From assembly GCA_944322955.1 (NCBI GenBank), contig CALUQQ010000009.1, forward strand, positions 1 to 36,897: a DNA stretch of 36,897 nucleotides, in the 5' to 3' direction. A model generated the notes under the pieces. It was given only the letters and a program-made list of their open reading frames with translations, was not told the origin of the DNA and searched no databases. The position numbers and the translations under genes are program-made. How positions within the stretch are numbered: position 1 is the first letter of the stretch; every line of letters starts with the position of its first letter. Source of the stretch: Candidatus Gastranaerophilales bacterium (GTDB lineage Bacteria; Cyanobacteriota; Vampirovibrionia; Gastranaerophilales; Gastranaerophilaceae). This document shows positions 29,974 to 36,897 of this stretch, piece by piece.

Positions 29974-31695
29974 TTAATGCTGTTTAAAAATCTTTTTAGA
30001 ATAATTTTCTATAAAAGGTGTATCAATTTCAAACACATGAATTCTTGCAGGGCCCAAATCGACATGCAACACACCGGAATCTGCCTGAATTATACTTTCA
30101 TCACCATAAGACGGAAGGAGATTTTCCAATTTCTGGTCTGCTTTTAATGTTGGTACTTTTATTGTGCCTGATGAATTTCTATCAATATTTTTATTGGCGA
30201 CAACAAGAATCGTTTTGCCTTTATAATGGCGTGCATAAGCAATAATTTGATCGTTTTCGTCACCTTTTTTATCCAGTTCTATAAATGAACCTTTATTAAC
30301 GACATCAGAATATTTATCTTTAAGTTTGAAACATTCTGTCAAAAATTCGCCTATTTCAGGATTTTTTCCGCCCGGTTTTCTTGAAAGATTAAATATATCG
30401 AGTTTGCCGTGATGGACAATCATAGTATTGCATTCGGTTGAAGTTTCCGGATTATACTTGTCTTCATAAGGGTAGGCGTAATAATCACCGGTTTGAAAGC
30501 CGTCAACAATATAAGGATTCAACATCGGCAAAGTTGCCTGAAGCCCGCTTGTCAGGTTGCAATATTCTGTTTTACCATGATACATCGGCGAAATATCATC
30601 ATGAGTCGCAAAAGAACCAATTAACGATTTTCCTTTATCAAGGCGGTTTGACATTTCCAGCTGATCTTCAACATATTTGACAAAATCAGTTGCTGTCGGC
30701 ATTTCATGGAAGATATGATACTGACCGTAAATCATATCAAAGCCTGCTCTGAGGGAATCTTCCGGCCTGTCATAAGGCATGTTGGCCTGAGGGGAAGCGT
30801 CTTCATAAGTATAAGTTTCTGCAAGCCAGCCGAATTCAGGATCAAGCTTTCTTGAATACGGAATAATTATATCCCAGAATTCAACCGGTTTAGCGCGTGC
30901 GACATCGGCTCTAATACCATCAATTCCCATATCAACGCAAAAATCTATATACTGTTTATGAAGTTCCAAAAGTTTCGGATTAAGTGTGCGCTTACCTTCA
31001 TCTTCCCACGGCTGGAACATTCTTATATCTGTCCAGCCCTGAGGAATTTTTGCAAGGCCGTCGCGCTCTTTTGCCATCAATTCAGGTCTTTCCAAAAACA
31101 TATCATATGATGCGCAGCTGGGCAAATCCAACATAACTCTAATTCCGCGTTTGTGACATTCATCGACAAAAGCCTTAAATTGTTCCCTGTCAGAGCGCGG
31201 ATCATTTTTATCAATTAAAACCGGATCTATTGCAAGCAGATCTTTCGGAGAGTATATCGAACCTGCAGTACCCATAGCTTTCATTTTACCGGGAGGATGT
31301 ATTGGAAGTATATGAAGTGTATTGAACCCTTGAGCTTTTACTTCATCCAATCTGTCAATAGCATTCAAAAATGTACCGTTTTGCTCATCAGCATCTATGT
31401 ATTCATTACCGTTCAAATCCTGAGCGTTAAAAATTCTGGGTACAATTGCAAGAATTTTAGCCTCGTTATTTCTTATAAGAGTTCTGAAATCATTTTTATA
31501 AGGTTTATTTTCGGATGTTTTAGCCGGTTCTGTTTTTATTACTAAAGGCGCGTTAGCAGCAGCCGTTGTTTTTAGAAAACTTTCCAAAAGGTTTCCTGAT
31601 TTGGGAAATTCGTAGGATCTGTCTGCCTGTTTTAATTCCGGTTTTGACTGATAAAAGCTGATTTTTTGTGTTAATAAATTTGTAGAACTAATCAT
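29974..31695 (-). CDS. GH13 (alpha-amylase superfamily) enzyme with N-terminal Phe tag
   Basis: A 573-residue protein starting MISSTNLLTQKISFYQSK, with no signal peptide, a Pro/Lys linker to about residue 75, a GH13 TIM barrel and a C-terminal beta domain. Region II GIDGIRADVARA gives nucleophile Asp264, GWLAETYTYED the acid/base Glu293, and SFATHDD the His365-Asp366 pair, so the triad is intact. Region I reads LDLPSCASYD in place of the usual DxVxNH, somewhat like GlgE-type maltosyltransferases. The substrate is therefore open: intracellular alpha-glucan, trehalose or maltose-phosphate chemistry. It overlaps the preceding 832-residue gene by eight bases; GGAGG precedes the start. Confidence 0.85.
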   Translation of the reverse strand: MISSTNLLTQKISFYQSKPELKQADRSYEFPKSGNLLESFLKTTAAANAPLVIKTEPAKTSENKPYKNDFRTLIRNNEAKILAIVPRIFNAQDLNGNEYIDADEQNGTFLNAIDRLDEVKAQGFNTLHILPIHPPGKMKAMGTAGSIYSPKDLLAIDPVLIDKNDPRSDREQFKAFVDECHKRGIRVMLDLPSCASYDMFLERPELMAKERDGLAKIPQGWTDIRMFQPWEDEGKRTLNPKLLELHKQYIDFCVDMGIDGIRADVARAKPVEFWDIIIPYSRKLDPEFGWLAETYTYEDASPQANMPYDRPEDSLRAGFDMIYGQYHIFHEMPTATDFVKYVEDQLEMSNRLDKGKSLIGSFATHDDISPMYHGKTEYCNLTSGLQATLPMLNPYIVDGFQTGDYYAYPYEDKYNPETSTECNTMIVHHGKLDIFNLSRKPGGKNPEIGEFLTECFKLKDKYSDVVNKGSFIELDKKGDENDQIIAYARHYKGKTILVVANKNIDRNSSGTIKVPTLKADQKLENLLPSYGDESIIQADSGVLHVDLGPARIHVFEIDTPFIENYSKKIFKQH

Positions 31696-34186
31696 TTTTC
31701 TGTCCTCCCGGTAATTTCATTTTTCCAAAGAAAAACTGCGACAAAACAGTTACACCCAAAAGTCCTGCTCCGAATCCGCCGAACATTTTAAGCCATTTTC
31801 TGGTATTATAGATAGATTTTGTTGTCATATTCAGCATCTGATCCGGCGCAAGCCCTACGAGAAGGAATTGTCTGTAAGATTTCGTATTTTTATTTATTGC
31901 ACCAGTTGTATGGTGAGGTTTAAAGAAGTATTCGGCATTGCCGATTTCATTTATAAAAGTTCTTCTGTATTCAGCCAATTCATCAACCAGTGCAGATCCG
32001 GAATTTGAAACAATATCTACGGTATGCGGGTGCATTTTATTTTCATAAAGTAATTTCATAATTTCATGGAAGAACATTTTATCCTGCGGGATATCAACCT
32101 TGCCACCCGGGACATTTTCGCCGAGAAATTTATATTCCACTTTGCCGGCAACGGATTTTATCTGATTTTTATCATCTGAATTCAGTTTTGGATTGCGTAA
32201 TTCAAAGAATTTTGTTATGTAATCGGATGTTGTACCGCTTATTGAAAGTTTTTTTGCAAATTCAACTATTTCCTCTTTAACCGCTTTAGGCATACCCGAA
32301 TGCAATGCCGCAATATATTCATCGGAAATCTTTCCTGCATCGGCAATTCGTTTATAAAAATCAAGAGTATTTAATAATCTATATAGCGAACTTCTTATTC
32401 CAAGCACTCTATTAGCGCCGAAATCTTTTTGAACATTTTTCAAAGAACCAAAATTACCGTTAATACGGTTAACAGTATTCGGCATACTCAGACCTTTTTC
32501 CTGCAAAACATTGGGGAAACGCTCAAATACACTATTTACCGCATTAATATAATTTTCTGACATTGCCGGAGATCTGTCAAAAACTTTAATCTTTTCAACT
32601 ATTGCTCTGACAAGTGCGTCATATTCAGTATCAGATGCAACAATTTTTTCAATCTTATTACGCAGCAATTCGCCGGTCAATTTTCTGTCAAACCGCGTTT
32701 CAGCTATTTCTTTTTGAGAAATATTGAACAATTTCGGCAAAGCATGCGTAAAATCATTCCATGCATTAGCAAGAACAGTTTGAGGAGCAGCAGCAGCTTT
32801 TAAATAAATATATTCATCCAATACAGCGTTACGAGCTTTAAATTCAGTCAGAACATTTGCCGTTGAACGTAATGTTTCAACCAAAGAATCCGACAATTTT
32901 GATGAAGGTTTTATAGCTTTTGCAATAGGATTATCCGCCATTTTTAAATTAAAAAGCCTGTCTATAACGCGTCTTTCATCAACTTTACCAAAATCAATTG
33001 AAGAATTATACGAACGAACATTTCTTCTAATTTTTGCACCTACGACACCGAGCAATTTTTTCACATCAGTTTCTGACAACTCTTTATTCAAAAAATCATC
33101 TTTCAATAAATTCTGCAGCGAATCTGTATCCGGCAAAAATCTGTCAGCCTGAGCCGGAGTAACCAAAGTTTCAAGAGCTTTACGGGTATTTGCGGTAATA
33201 TTTTCCAGTGTCATGTAATCAACATGATATTTTTTATTATTAAGACCTAAAATATCATCCAAATCATCGCTTATGGCCTGTGCCGTGACACCGTCAAAAC
33301 CTTTTGTCAAATTGGCTTTAATTTTTTTAACCAAATCAGAATTTAATTTTTTATCTTTATTCTCGGCAATAAACTCCTCAAGCTCATCTAAAGCGGCAGT
33401 ATCTTTAAATTTTACAGATGCATTATTCAAATCCAAAAGCATATTATCAGCTTTTTTAGCTCTATGCTTCCCTATTAAATTAGTAATCGGTTTTTCGCAC
33501 GCATTACAAATTAAGGCGCTTAAAACAGGGGTAGCAAAACCAGCCGTCCACATCCACATAGTATTATTTTGAATTGCAGTTTTTTTCATCTTTTCCTGAA
33601 TAAAGTCGCGGCGGTTGTTCATATCTTTCGGGACGCCCATCCAGTCACCGATTTTGTTAATTTTCTGATCGCTGAATAAAGACCAGGCCAAATATTGAGG
33701 ATCCTGGAAGAATAATTTTTCCCGGCCAAAACTGTCCTCATACTTTTGTCTTATATTAAACCCATGAACCAACTGAGCCGGCCATTGAAGTGCTATTTTA
33801 GGCCAAATAGACATTGCTGCAAAAAACGACGCAAGTCCCACAAACTCCATTGCTTTTGCAAGAGGAGCCTGTTTTCTTGTCATAAGATAACCTGCTATCA
33901 TAAGCCCGCCGAGTTTCATGCCTATATCATTAACTTTTCCTGCCTCATAATCATTAGCTTTACCCCTTGCTGCTTTTACGAAAGATTTTGTATCATAAGC
34001 AATATTTTTAGCAACAGCAGCCGGAGCGCTCAGAATACCTCTATTTATCAAATGACCTTTTGACGGCAAAGGCTTTATAAAAGTTCTGTTCGAAAGTACA
34101 TATTCAATATCAAGGTTACGATCCTTTTTATCGGGCGGAACCTGCGGCATATTATTAAGATATGTTTGAATTAAATTCGGTCGCAT
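31688..34186 (-). CDS. Unknown 832-residue membrane-associated protein
   Basis: A large protein with no domain I recognise. The N-terminus MRPNLIQTYLNNMPQVPPDK is polar. Hydrophobic segments lie near residues 90-105, 112-135 and 205-225 (with CNACEKP after the last), and one at the C-terminus (FGGFGAGLLGVTVLSQFFFGKM). The 500 residues between are basic, helical and rich in Asn and Lys. The shape suggests membrane anchoring at both ends and a long soluble part. It starts two bases after the 343-residue gene and overlaps the GH13 gene. It is co-transcribed and probably functionally linked to both, which is inference. Confidence 0.75.
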   Translation of the reverse strand: MRPNLIQTYLNNMPQVPPDKKDRNLDIEYVLSNRTFIKPLPSKGHLINRGILSAPAAVAKNIAYDTKSFVKAARGKANDYEAGKVNDIGMKLGGLMIAGYLMTRKQAPLAKAMEFVGLASFFAAMSIWPKIALQWPAQLVHGFNIRQKYEDSFGREKLFFQDPQYLAWSLFSDQKINKIGDWMGVPKDMNNRRDFIQEKMKKTAIQNNTMWMWTAGFATPVLSALICNACEKPITNLIGKHRAKKADNMLLDLNNASVKFKDTAALDELEEFIAENKDKKLNSDLVKKIKANLTKGFDGVTAQAISDDLDDILGLNNKKYHVDYMTLENITANTRKALETLVTPAQADRFLPDTDSLQNLLKDDFLNKELSETDVKKLLGVVGAKIRRNVRSYNSSIDFGKVDERRVIDRLFNLKMADNPIAKAIKPSSKLSDSLVETLRSTANVLTEFKARNAVLDEYIYLKAAAAPQTVLANAWNDFTHALPKLFNISQKEIAETRFDRKLTGELLRNKIEKIVASDTEYDALVRAIVEKIKVFDRSPAMSENYINAVNSVFERFPNVLQEKGLSMPNTVNRINGNFGSLKNVQKDFGANRVLGIRSSLYRLLNTLDFYKRIADAGKISDEYIAALHSGMPKAVKEEIVEFAKKLSISGTTSDYITKFFELRNPKLNSDDKNQIKSVAGKVEYKFLGENVPGGKVDIPQDKMFFHEIMKLLYENKMHPHTVDIVSNSGSALVDELAEYRRTFINEIGNAEYFFKPHHTTGAINKNTKSYRQFLLVGLAPDQMLNMTTKSIYNTRKWLKMFGGFGAGLLGVTVLSQFFFGKMKLPGGQKND

Positions 34187-34188
34187 AA

Positions 34189-35220
34189 CTAGTTCACCAC
34201 GTACTTTCTGTCTTTATCTATGACATCTTTTGGAGTTTTTTCAGAAGCTTTTTTGACTGATACTGCATTCAACACTCCGAGTACCGTTGAAAGTGCAGCT
34301 GTTCCTATCATAAATTTACCGGCGTATTTTGACCAGCCCGTTGCACCCGACGGCCCGTTATAAAACTCTTTTGCACATTTTATAGCCGTATTTTTAAACA
34401 CTTTTAATGAATGCTTAAATTTTCCGAATTTCCAGAATTTTAATGTGGCTACATTAAAATAATCCTGCCACGAATTCTGGAATGCATAAGCAACACCTGC
34501 CGCTGCCCACAAATATGATGACAATGTTTTTGCCATATCTGTCTTGGTGGCTATTTTCTTTATAACCGGTTTCATTTCCTGATCCGAATCATTCAGATTT
34601 TCGCCGTATCCCAATTTTTTTGCAATATTGTCATAATATTCATTTCTCTTTTCACCCTTTGCCTCTGACTTATATAATAAATCCCAGCGCGAAAACTCCT
34701 TGCTCTCAAAAACTTTATGATACTCAATACTTGTGATATCAGTATCATCAACACTATCCGGCAATTCGTAAATAAATTTTGCATAAGGAATTTCAACATC
34801 AACTCCGGTAAGCCATTTAACAGGAGCTGTCACCAACGGTTTTGTAGCGGCTTTCAATATCCCGTAAAACAATACGCCCAAAGCCATTTTACGGCCTACG
34901 GCGCCTGCTTTTGAACGTGCAATCGGTTCAAAAAATTTATTCGCAGAATTAAAAACGGACATCATCATCAAACTGCCTATAACATAAGGAATTGAACCCA
35001 TTGTTAAAAATTCATAGAAATTCGCGTTCTTATCACCCTTCAAACCTTTTGCAGTATAAAGCGAAAGCGCATTCGTAAATTTGTCATACGTAATCAAAGC
35101 TCTGTTTTTAAAATTATTTTTTAACAAAGTATCGCAATCATAAGGCAGCTCCTTTTTTTTCGCCTTTTTATCGTCTGTAAAATTTACTCTGTTATTGAAA
35201 TTACTTACCGGTAATATCAT
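34189..35220 (-). CDS. Unknown 343-residue membrane protein with N-terminal Phe tag
   Basis: A protein starting MILPVSNFNNRVNFTDDKKAKK (RVNFTD tag). Four hydrophobic segments lie near residues 70-90, 100-120, 225-245 and 300-325 (MIGTAALSTVLGVLNAVSVKK). Between them are polar, basic and acidic stretches (LTGVDVEIPYAKF). No known family. GGAG precedes the start. It heads the three-gene unit with the 832-residue protein and the GH13 enzyme; the two unknown proteins have similar paired Gly/Ala-rich membrane segments. A 93-base gap separates it from uppP. Confidence 0.72.
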   Translation of the reverse strand: MILPVSNFNNRVNFTDDKKAKKKELPYDCDTLLKNNFKNRALITYDKFTNALSLYTAKGLKGDKNANFYEFLTMGSIPYVIGSLMMMSVFNSANKFFEPIARSKAGAVGRKMALGVLFYGILKAATKPLVTAPVKWLTGVDVEIPYAKFIYELPDSVDDTDITSIEYHKVFESKEFSRWDLLYKSEAKGEKRNEYYDNIAKKLGYGENLNDSDQEMKPVIKKIATKTDMAKTLSSYLWAAAGVAYAFQNSWQDYFNVATLKFWKFGKFKHSLKVFKNTAIKCAKEFYNGPSGATGWSKYAGKFMIGTAALSTVLGVLNAVSVKKASEKTPKDVIDKDRKYVVN

Positions 35221-35313
35221 TTTTACTCCGCATGCACTACGTTTTATATAAGACCTGTCAAATTTTTTTTTGTGATGACATTTGTTCTATTTAACATTTT
35301 TTTACAATGTTTT

Positions 35314-36156
35314 TTATGCAAAAACAGTAAAGAATACTGCCGTAAAAATACCTACAGCAATGCAATAATAACCGAAAATTGCAAGAGAAAATTTTGCAAC
35401 AAATTTCAAAAAATATTTTATACACAAATATCCTACAAGTCCGGAAACTATTGTTCCTGAAATAATAGCACACCAATTATAGGTAACCGCTTCATGAAAA
35501 TCTATTTTTATAAATGGATAAATCATGGAAGCCCCTAAAATTATAGGGATACTCAATAAAAACGAATATCTTGCAGCAGACAATCTGTCCAAACCGTTAA
35601 AAAGTCCGGTTGCAATTGTCCAGCCGGATCTCGAAAGGCCCGGAAGTGCCGCAATCCCTTGTGCTAACGCAATAAAAACAGAACTTTTCAAATCCACATC
35701 TGATTTAGTCGGGATTTTTTTTGATATATTTTCACTATAGAAAAGAATAAAACCTGTCATAACAAGTAAGATTCCGACAACAGCAGGCGAATACACAAGC
35801 TTTTCCGCAACTTTTTCCAAAGGATATGCAACAGCTACGGTTAAAACCGTACCCAATAATATATACAGCCCAACTTTTGCGTTTTGTTCGCTGTAATCTT
35901 TTGTCTTAACTCCGTTACACAAGGCTTTTAAAATATCCGCAATTTCTTTTCTGAAAAATATCAAAACAGCAATCAAAGTTCCGAAATGAAGCATGATATC
36001 GAAAAAAATTTCCTCATTTGAATGTTGAACTATCTCAAGCCCGTTAAAAACTTTATAAAAATTAGATGTAAAAACCAGATGCCCCGAACTTGATATCGGC
36101 AAAAATTCGCTCAAACCCTGTACTATCCCCATTAATATTGCCTGTATAAAATTCAT
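35314..36156 (-). CDS. uppP: Undecaprenyl-diphosphatase (BacA type)
   Basis: UppP removes a phosphate from undecaprenyl diphosphate to recycle the lipid carrier for peptidoglycan and O-antigen; it also gives bacitracin resistance. The 280-residue membrane protein has the family N-terminal motif GLSEFLPISSSGHL and the second motif ALPGLSRSGWTIATG, with about eight helices. GAGGAAT precedes the start, three bases after queD. It fits with kdsC and the envelope genes. Confidence 0.96.
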   Translation of the reverse strand: MNFIQAILMGIVQGLSEFLPISSSGHLVFTSNFYKVFNGLEIVQHSNEEIFFDIMLHFGTLIAVLIFFRKEIADILKALCNGVKTKDYSEQNAKVGLYILLGTVLTVAVAYPLEKVAEKLVYSPAVVGILLVMTGFILFYSENISKKIPTKSDVDLKSSVFIALAQGIAALPGLSRSGWTIATGLFNGLDRLSAARYSFLLSIPIILGASMIYPFIKIDFHEAVTYNWCAIISGTIVSGLVGYLCIKYFLKFVAKFSLAIFGYYCIAVGIFTAVFFTVFA

Positions 36157-36159
36157 TTT

Positions 36160-36522
36160 TTATTCCTCTTCATAATACGTAGCGCAGGAAGTCTGCGTTT
36201 CCCAAACCGAAATTTTGTCCAGCAGAACTATTTTCTCTTTTAATTTACCGTAAATAAAACGTGCAATCATCTCGCTGGACGGACTTTCACCGTTAAATTC
36301 AGGCAGTTCATTAATATCTTTATGATCCAACAAGTCTAAAACCGCATTCAATTCACGTTTCAAAACCTTATAATCAATCAAAATATTGCTTTTGTCGAGC
36401 GTGTCGCCCTTTACATAAGCCTCAACCATCCAGTTATGCCCGTGCTGATTTTCGCATTCACCTTCATAATTCAAAAGATGATGTGCTGCTGCAAAAAACG
36501 CCTGTGTCTTAATTTCGTACAT
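36160..36522 (-). CDS. queD: 6-carboxytetrahydropterin synthase QueD
   Basis: QueD converts dihydroneopterin triphosphate to 6-carboxytetrahydropterin on the queuosine (7-deazaguanine) route. The 120-residue protein has the zinc His in FAAAHHLL, the motif CENQHGHNW with two more His and the catalytic Cys, and VWETQTSCATY with the substrate-binding Glu. Length is typical. GAGGAG precedes the start, 14 bases after kdsC. No other queuosine genes are in the window. A 6-pyruvoyl-tetrahydropterin synthase is the alternative. Confidence 0.92.
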   Translation of the reverse strand: MYEIKTQAFFAAAHHLLNYEGECENQHGHNWMVEAYVKGDTLDKSNILIDYKVLKRELNAVLDLLDHKDINELPEFNGESPSSEMIARFIYGKLKEKIVLLDKISVWETQTSCATYYEEE

Positions 36523-36536
36523 TTTTCTCCTCTTTA

Positions 36537-36897
36537 TCAGGAAGCTTTTGGTGTGCTTCCTTCACAAACTATATACTCTTTTTCAATTCCCTGACAATCC
36601 AGAATAAAATCGCAAAGTTCTCTGACTGCTCCGCGTCCGCCGTTTTTGGAGGACACAAAATGACAAATCCCCTTTACTTCATCCACCGCGTCATTCGGGC
36701 AACATGCCAGACCTACTTTTTCCAGACAGCAAACATCCGGCAGATCATCTCCCATATAAGAAATTTCATCATAAGAAAGATTGTATTTCTGACGCAATTC
36801 TTCTAAAGTCGGAAGTTTGTATTTTTTCCCTTGATGTAATTCCGTTATATTAAGATTTTTGGCACGATGAGCAACCGTTCCGTTATTTCTTGCGGTA
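36537..36897 (-). CDS. kdsC: KdsC-type 3-deoxy-D-manno-octulosonate 8-phosphate phosphatase, partial
   Basis: KdsC releases Kdo from Kdo-8-phosphate for lipopolysaccharide. The frame is open to the window edge. The C-terminal 120 codons read ARNNGTVAHRAKNLNITELH, then YMGDDLPDVCCLEKVGL (HAD motif IV, two Asp), CPNDAVDEVKGICHFVSS and GGRGAVRELCDFIL, the KdsC GGxGAVRE pattern. The N-terminal Asp-x-Asp motif lies outside the window. The related NeuA-associated and YrbI-type phosphatases are the alternatives. It is the first seen gene of the kdsC-queD-uppP unit. Confidence 0.9.
   Translation of the reverse strand, partial: TARNNGTVAHRAKNLNITELHQGKKYKLPTLEELRQKYNLSYDEISYMGDDLPDVCCLEKVGLACCPNDAVDEVKGICHFVSSKNGGRGAVRELCDFILDCQGIEKEYIVCEGSTPKAS

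Overview
The window reads as a low-GC bacterial chromosome segment from a diderm. A KdsC-type phosphatase points to Kdo and lipopolysaccharide, diaminopimelate decarboxylase to DAP peptidoglycan, and a PilT ATPase plus a prepilin-like protein to pili. The prepilin-like protein (N-terminus MDKKGFTLAEVLITLGI, C-terminal GWKIPDWYP) and several unrelated proteins with a short N-terminal Phe-centred tag (KISF, VNF, PAF) resemble what I associate with gut Candidatus Gastranaerophilales (Vampirovibrionia, 'Melainabacteria'). That placement is inference from style and gene content, with no search behind it. Nothing in the window is an obvious phage, CRISPR array or insertion sequence.

Layout. 1-1460: a possible partial minus-strand gene with a ten-base G tract at its start, then a YibE/F membrane protein and a bidirectional terminator. 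1543-3870: metK, a 50-residue leaderless gene, a decayed RelE-type toxin with its likely antitoxin, a hairpin-rich element and tRNA-Thr(CGT). 3958-8680: glmS and a clpB broken by a single in-frame TAA, with related palindromic elements upstream of both genes. 8843-11568: a small tagged protein, a 480-bp non-coding stretch, pilT and recO. 11601-12621: a prepilin-like gene and a small HTH-like gene, divergent from interleaved strong promoters beside a perfect 14-bp inverted repeat.

12637-21428 is minus-strand metabolism in two units. One is pgi, a secreted protein and trxB. The other is nanE, a ROK kinase, a 72-residue protein, ubiA, lysA, cdaA and yitT, mostly overlapping or nearly so. An M16 peptidase follows (+), then folP, two small tagged hydrophobic proteins, a 56-residue zinc ribbon with a YhcC-type radical SAM protein, two envelope proteins of unknown role, cytidine deaminase with a small zinc-ribbon protein, a regulator made of four tandem GntR-type winged helices, and panD. 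29974-35220 is a three-gene minus-strand unit of two unknown membrane proteins and a GH13 enzyme. uppP, queD and the end of kdsC close the window.

Most interesting: (1) the N-terminal tag shared by five otherwise unrelated proteins, including the first and last genes of the GH13 unit; (2) the four-repeat GntR-type regulator; (3) the unknown-unknown-GH13 operon; (4) five genes where TATAAT lies 6-7 bases before the ATG, suggesting leaderless mRNAs; (5) the broken clpB and its flanking palindromes; (6) the damaged toxin-antitoxin pair; (7) the G10 tract, whose frame stays open only at the observed length.
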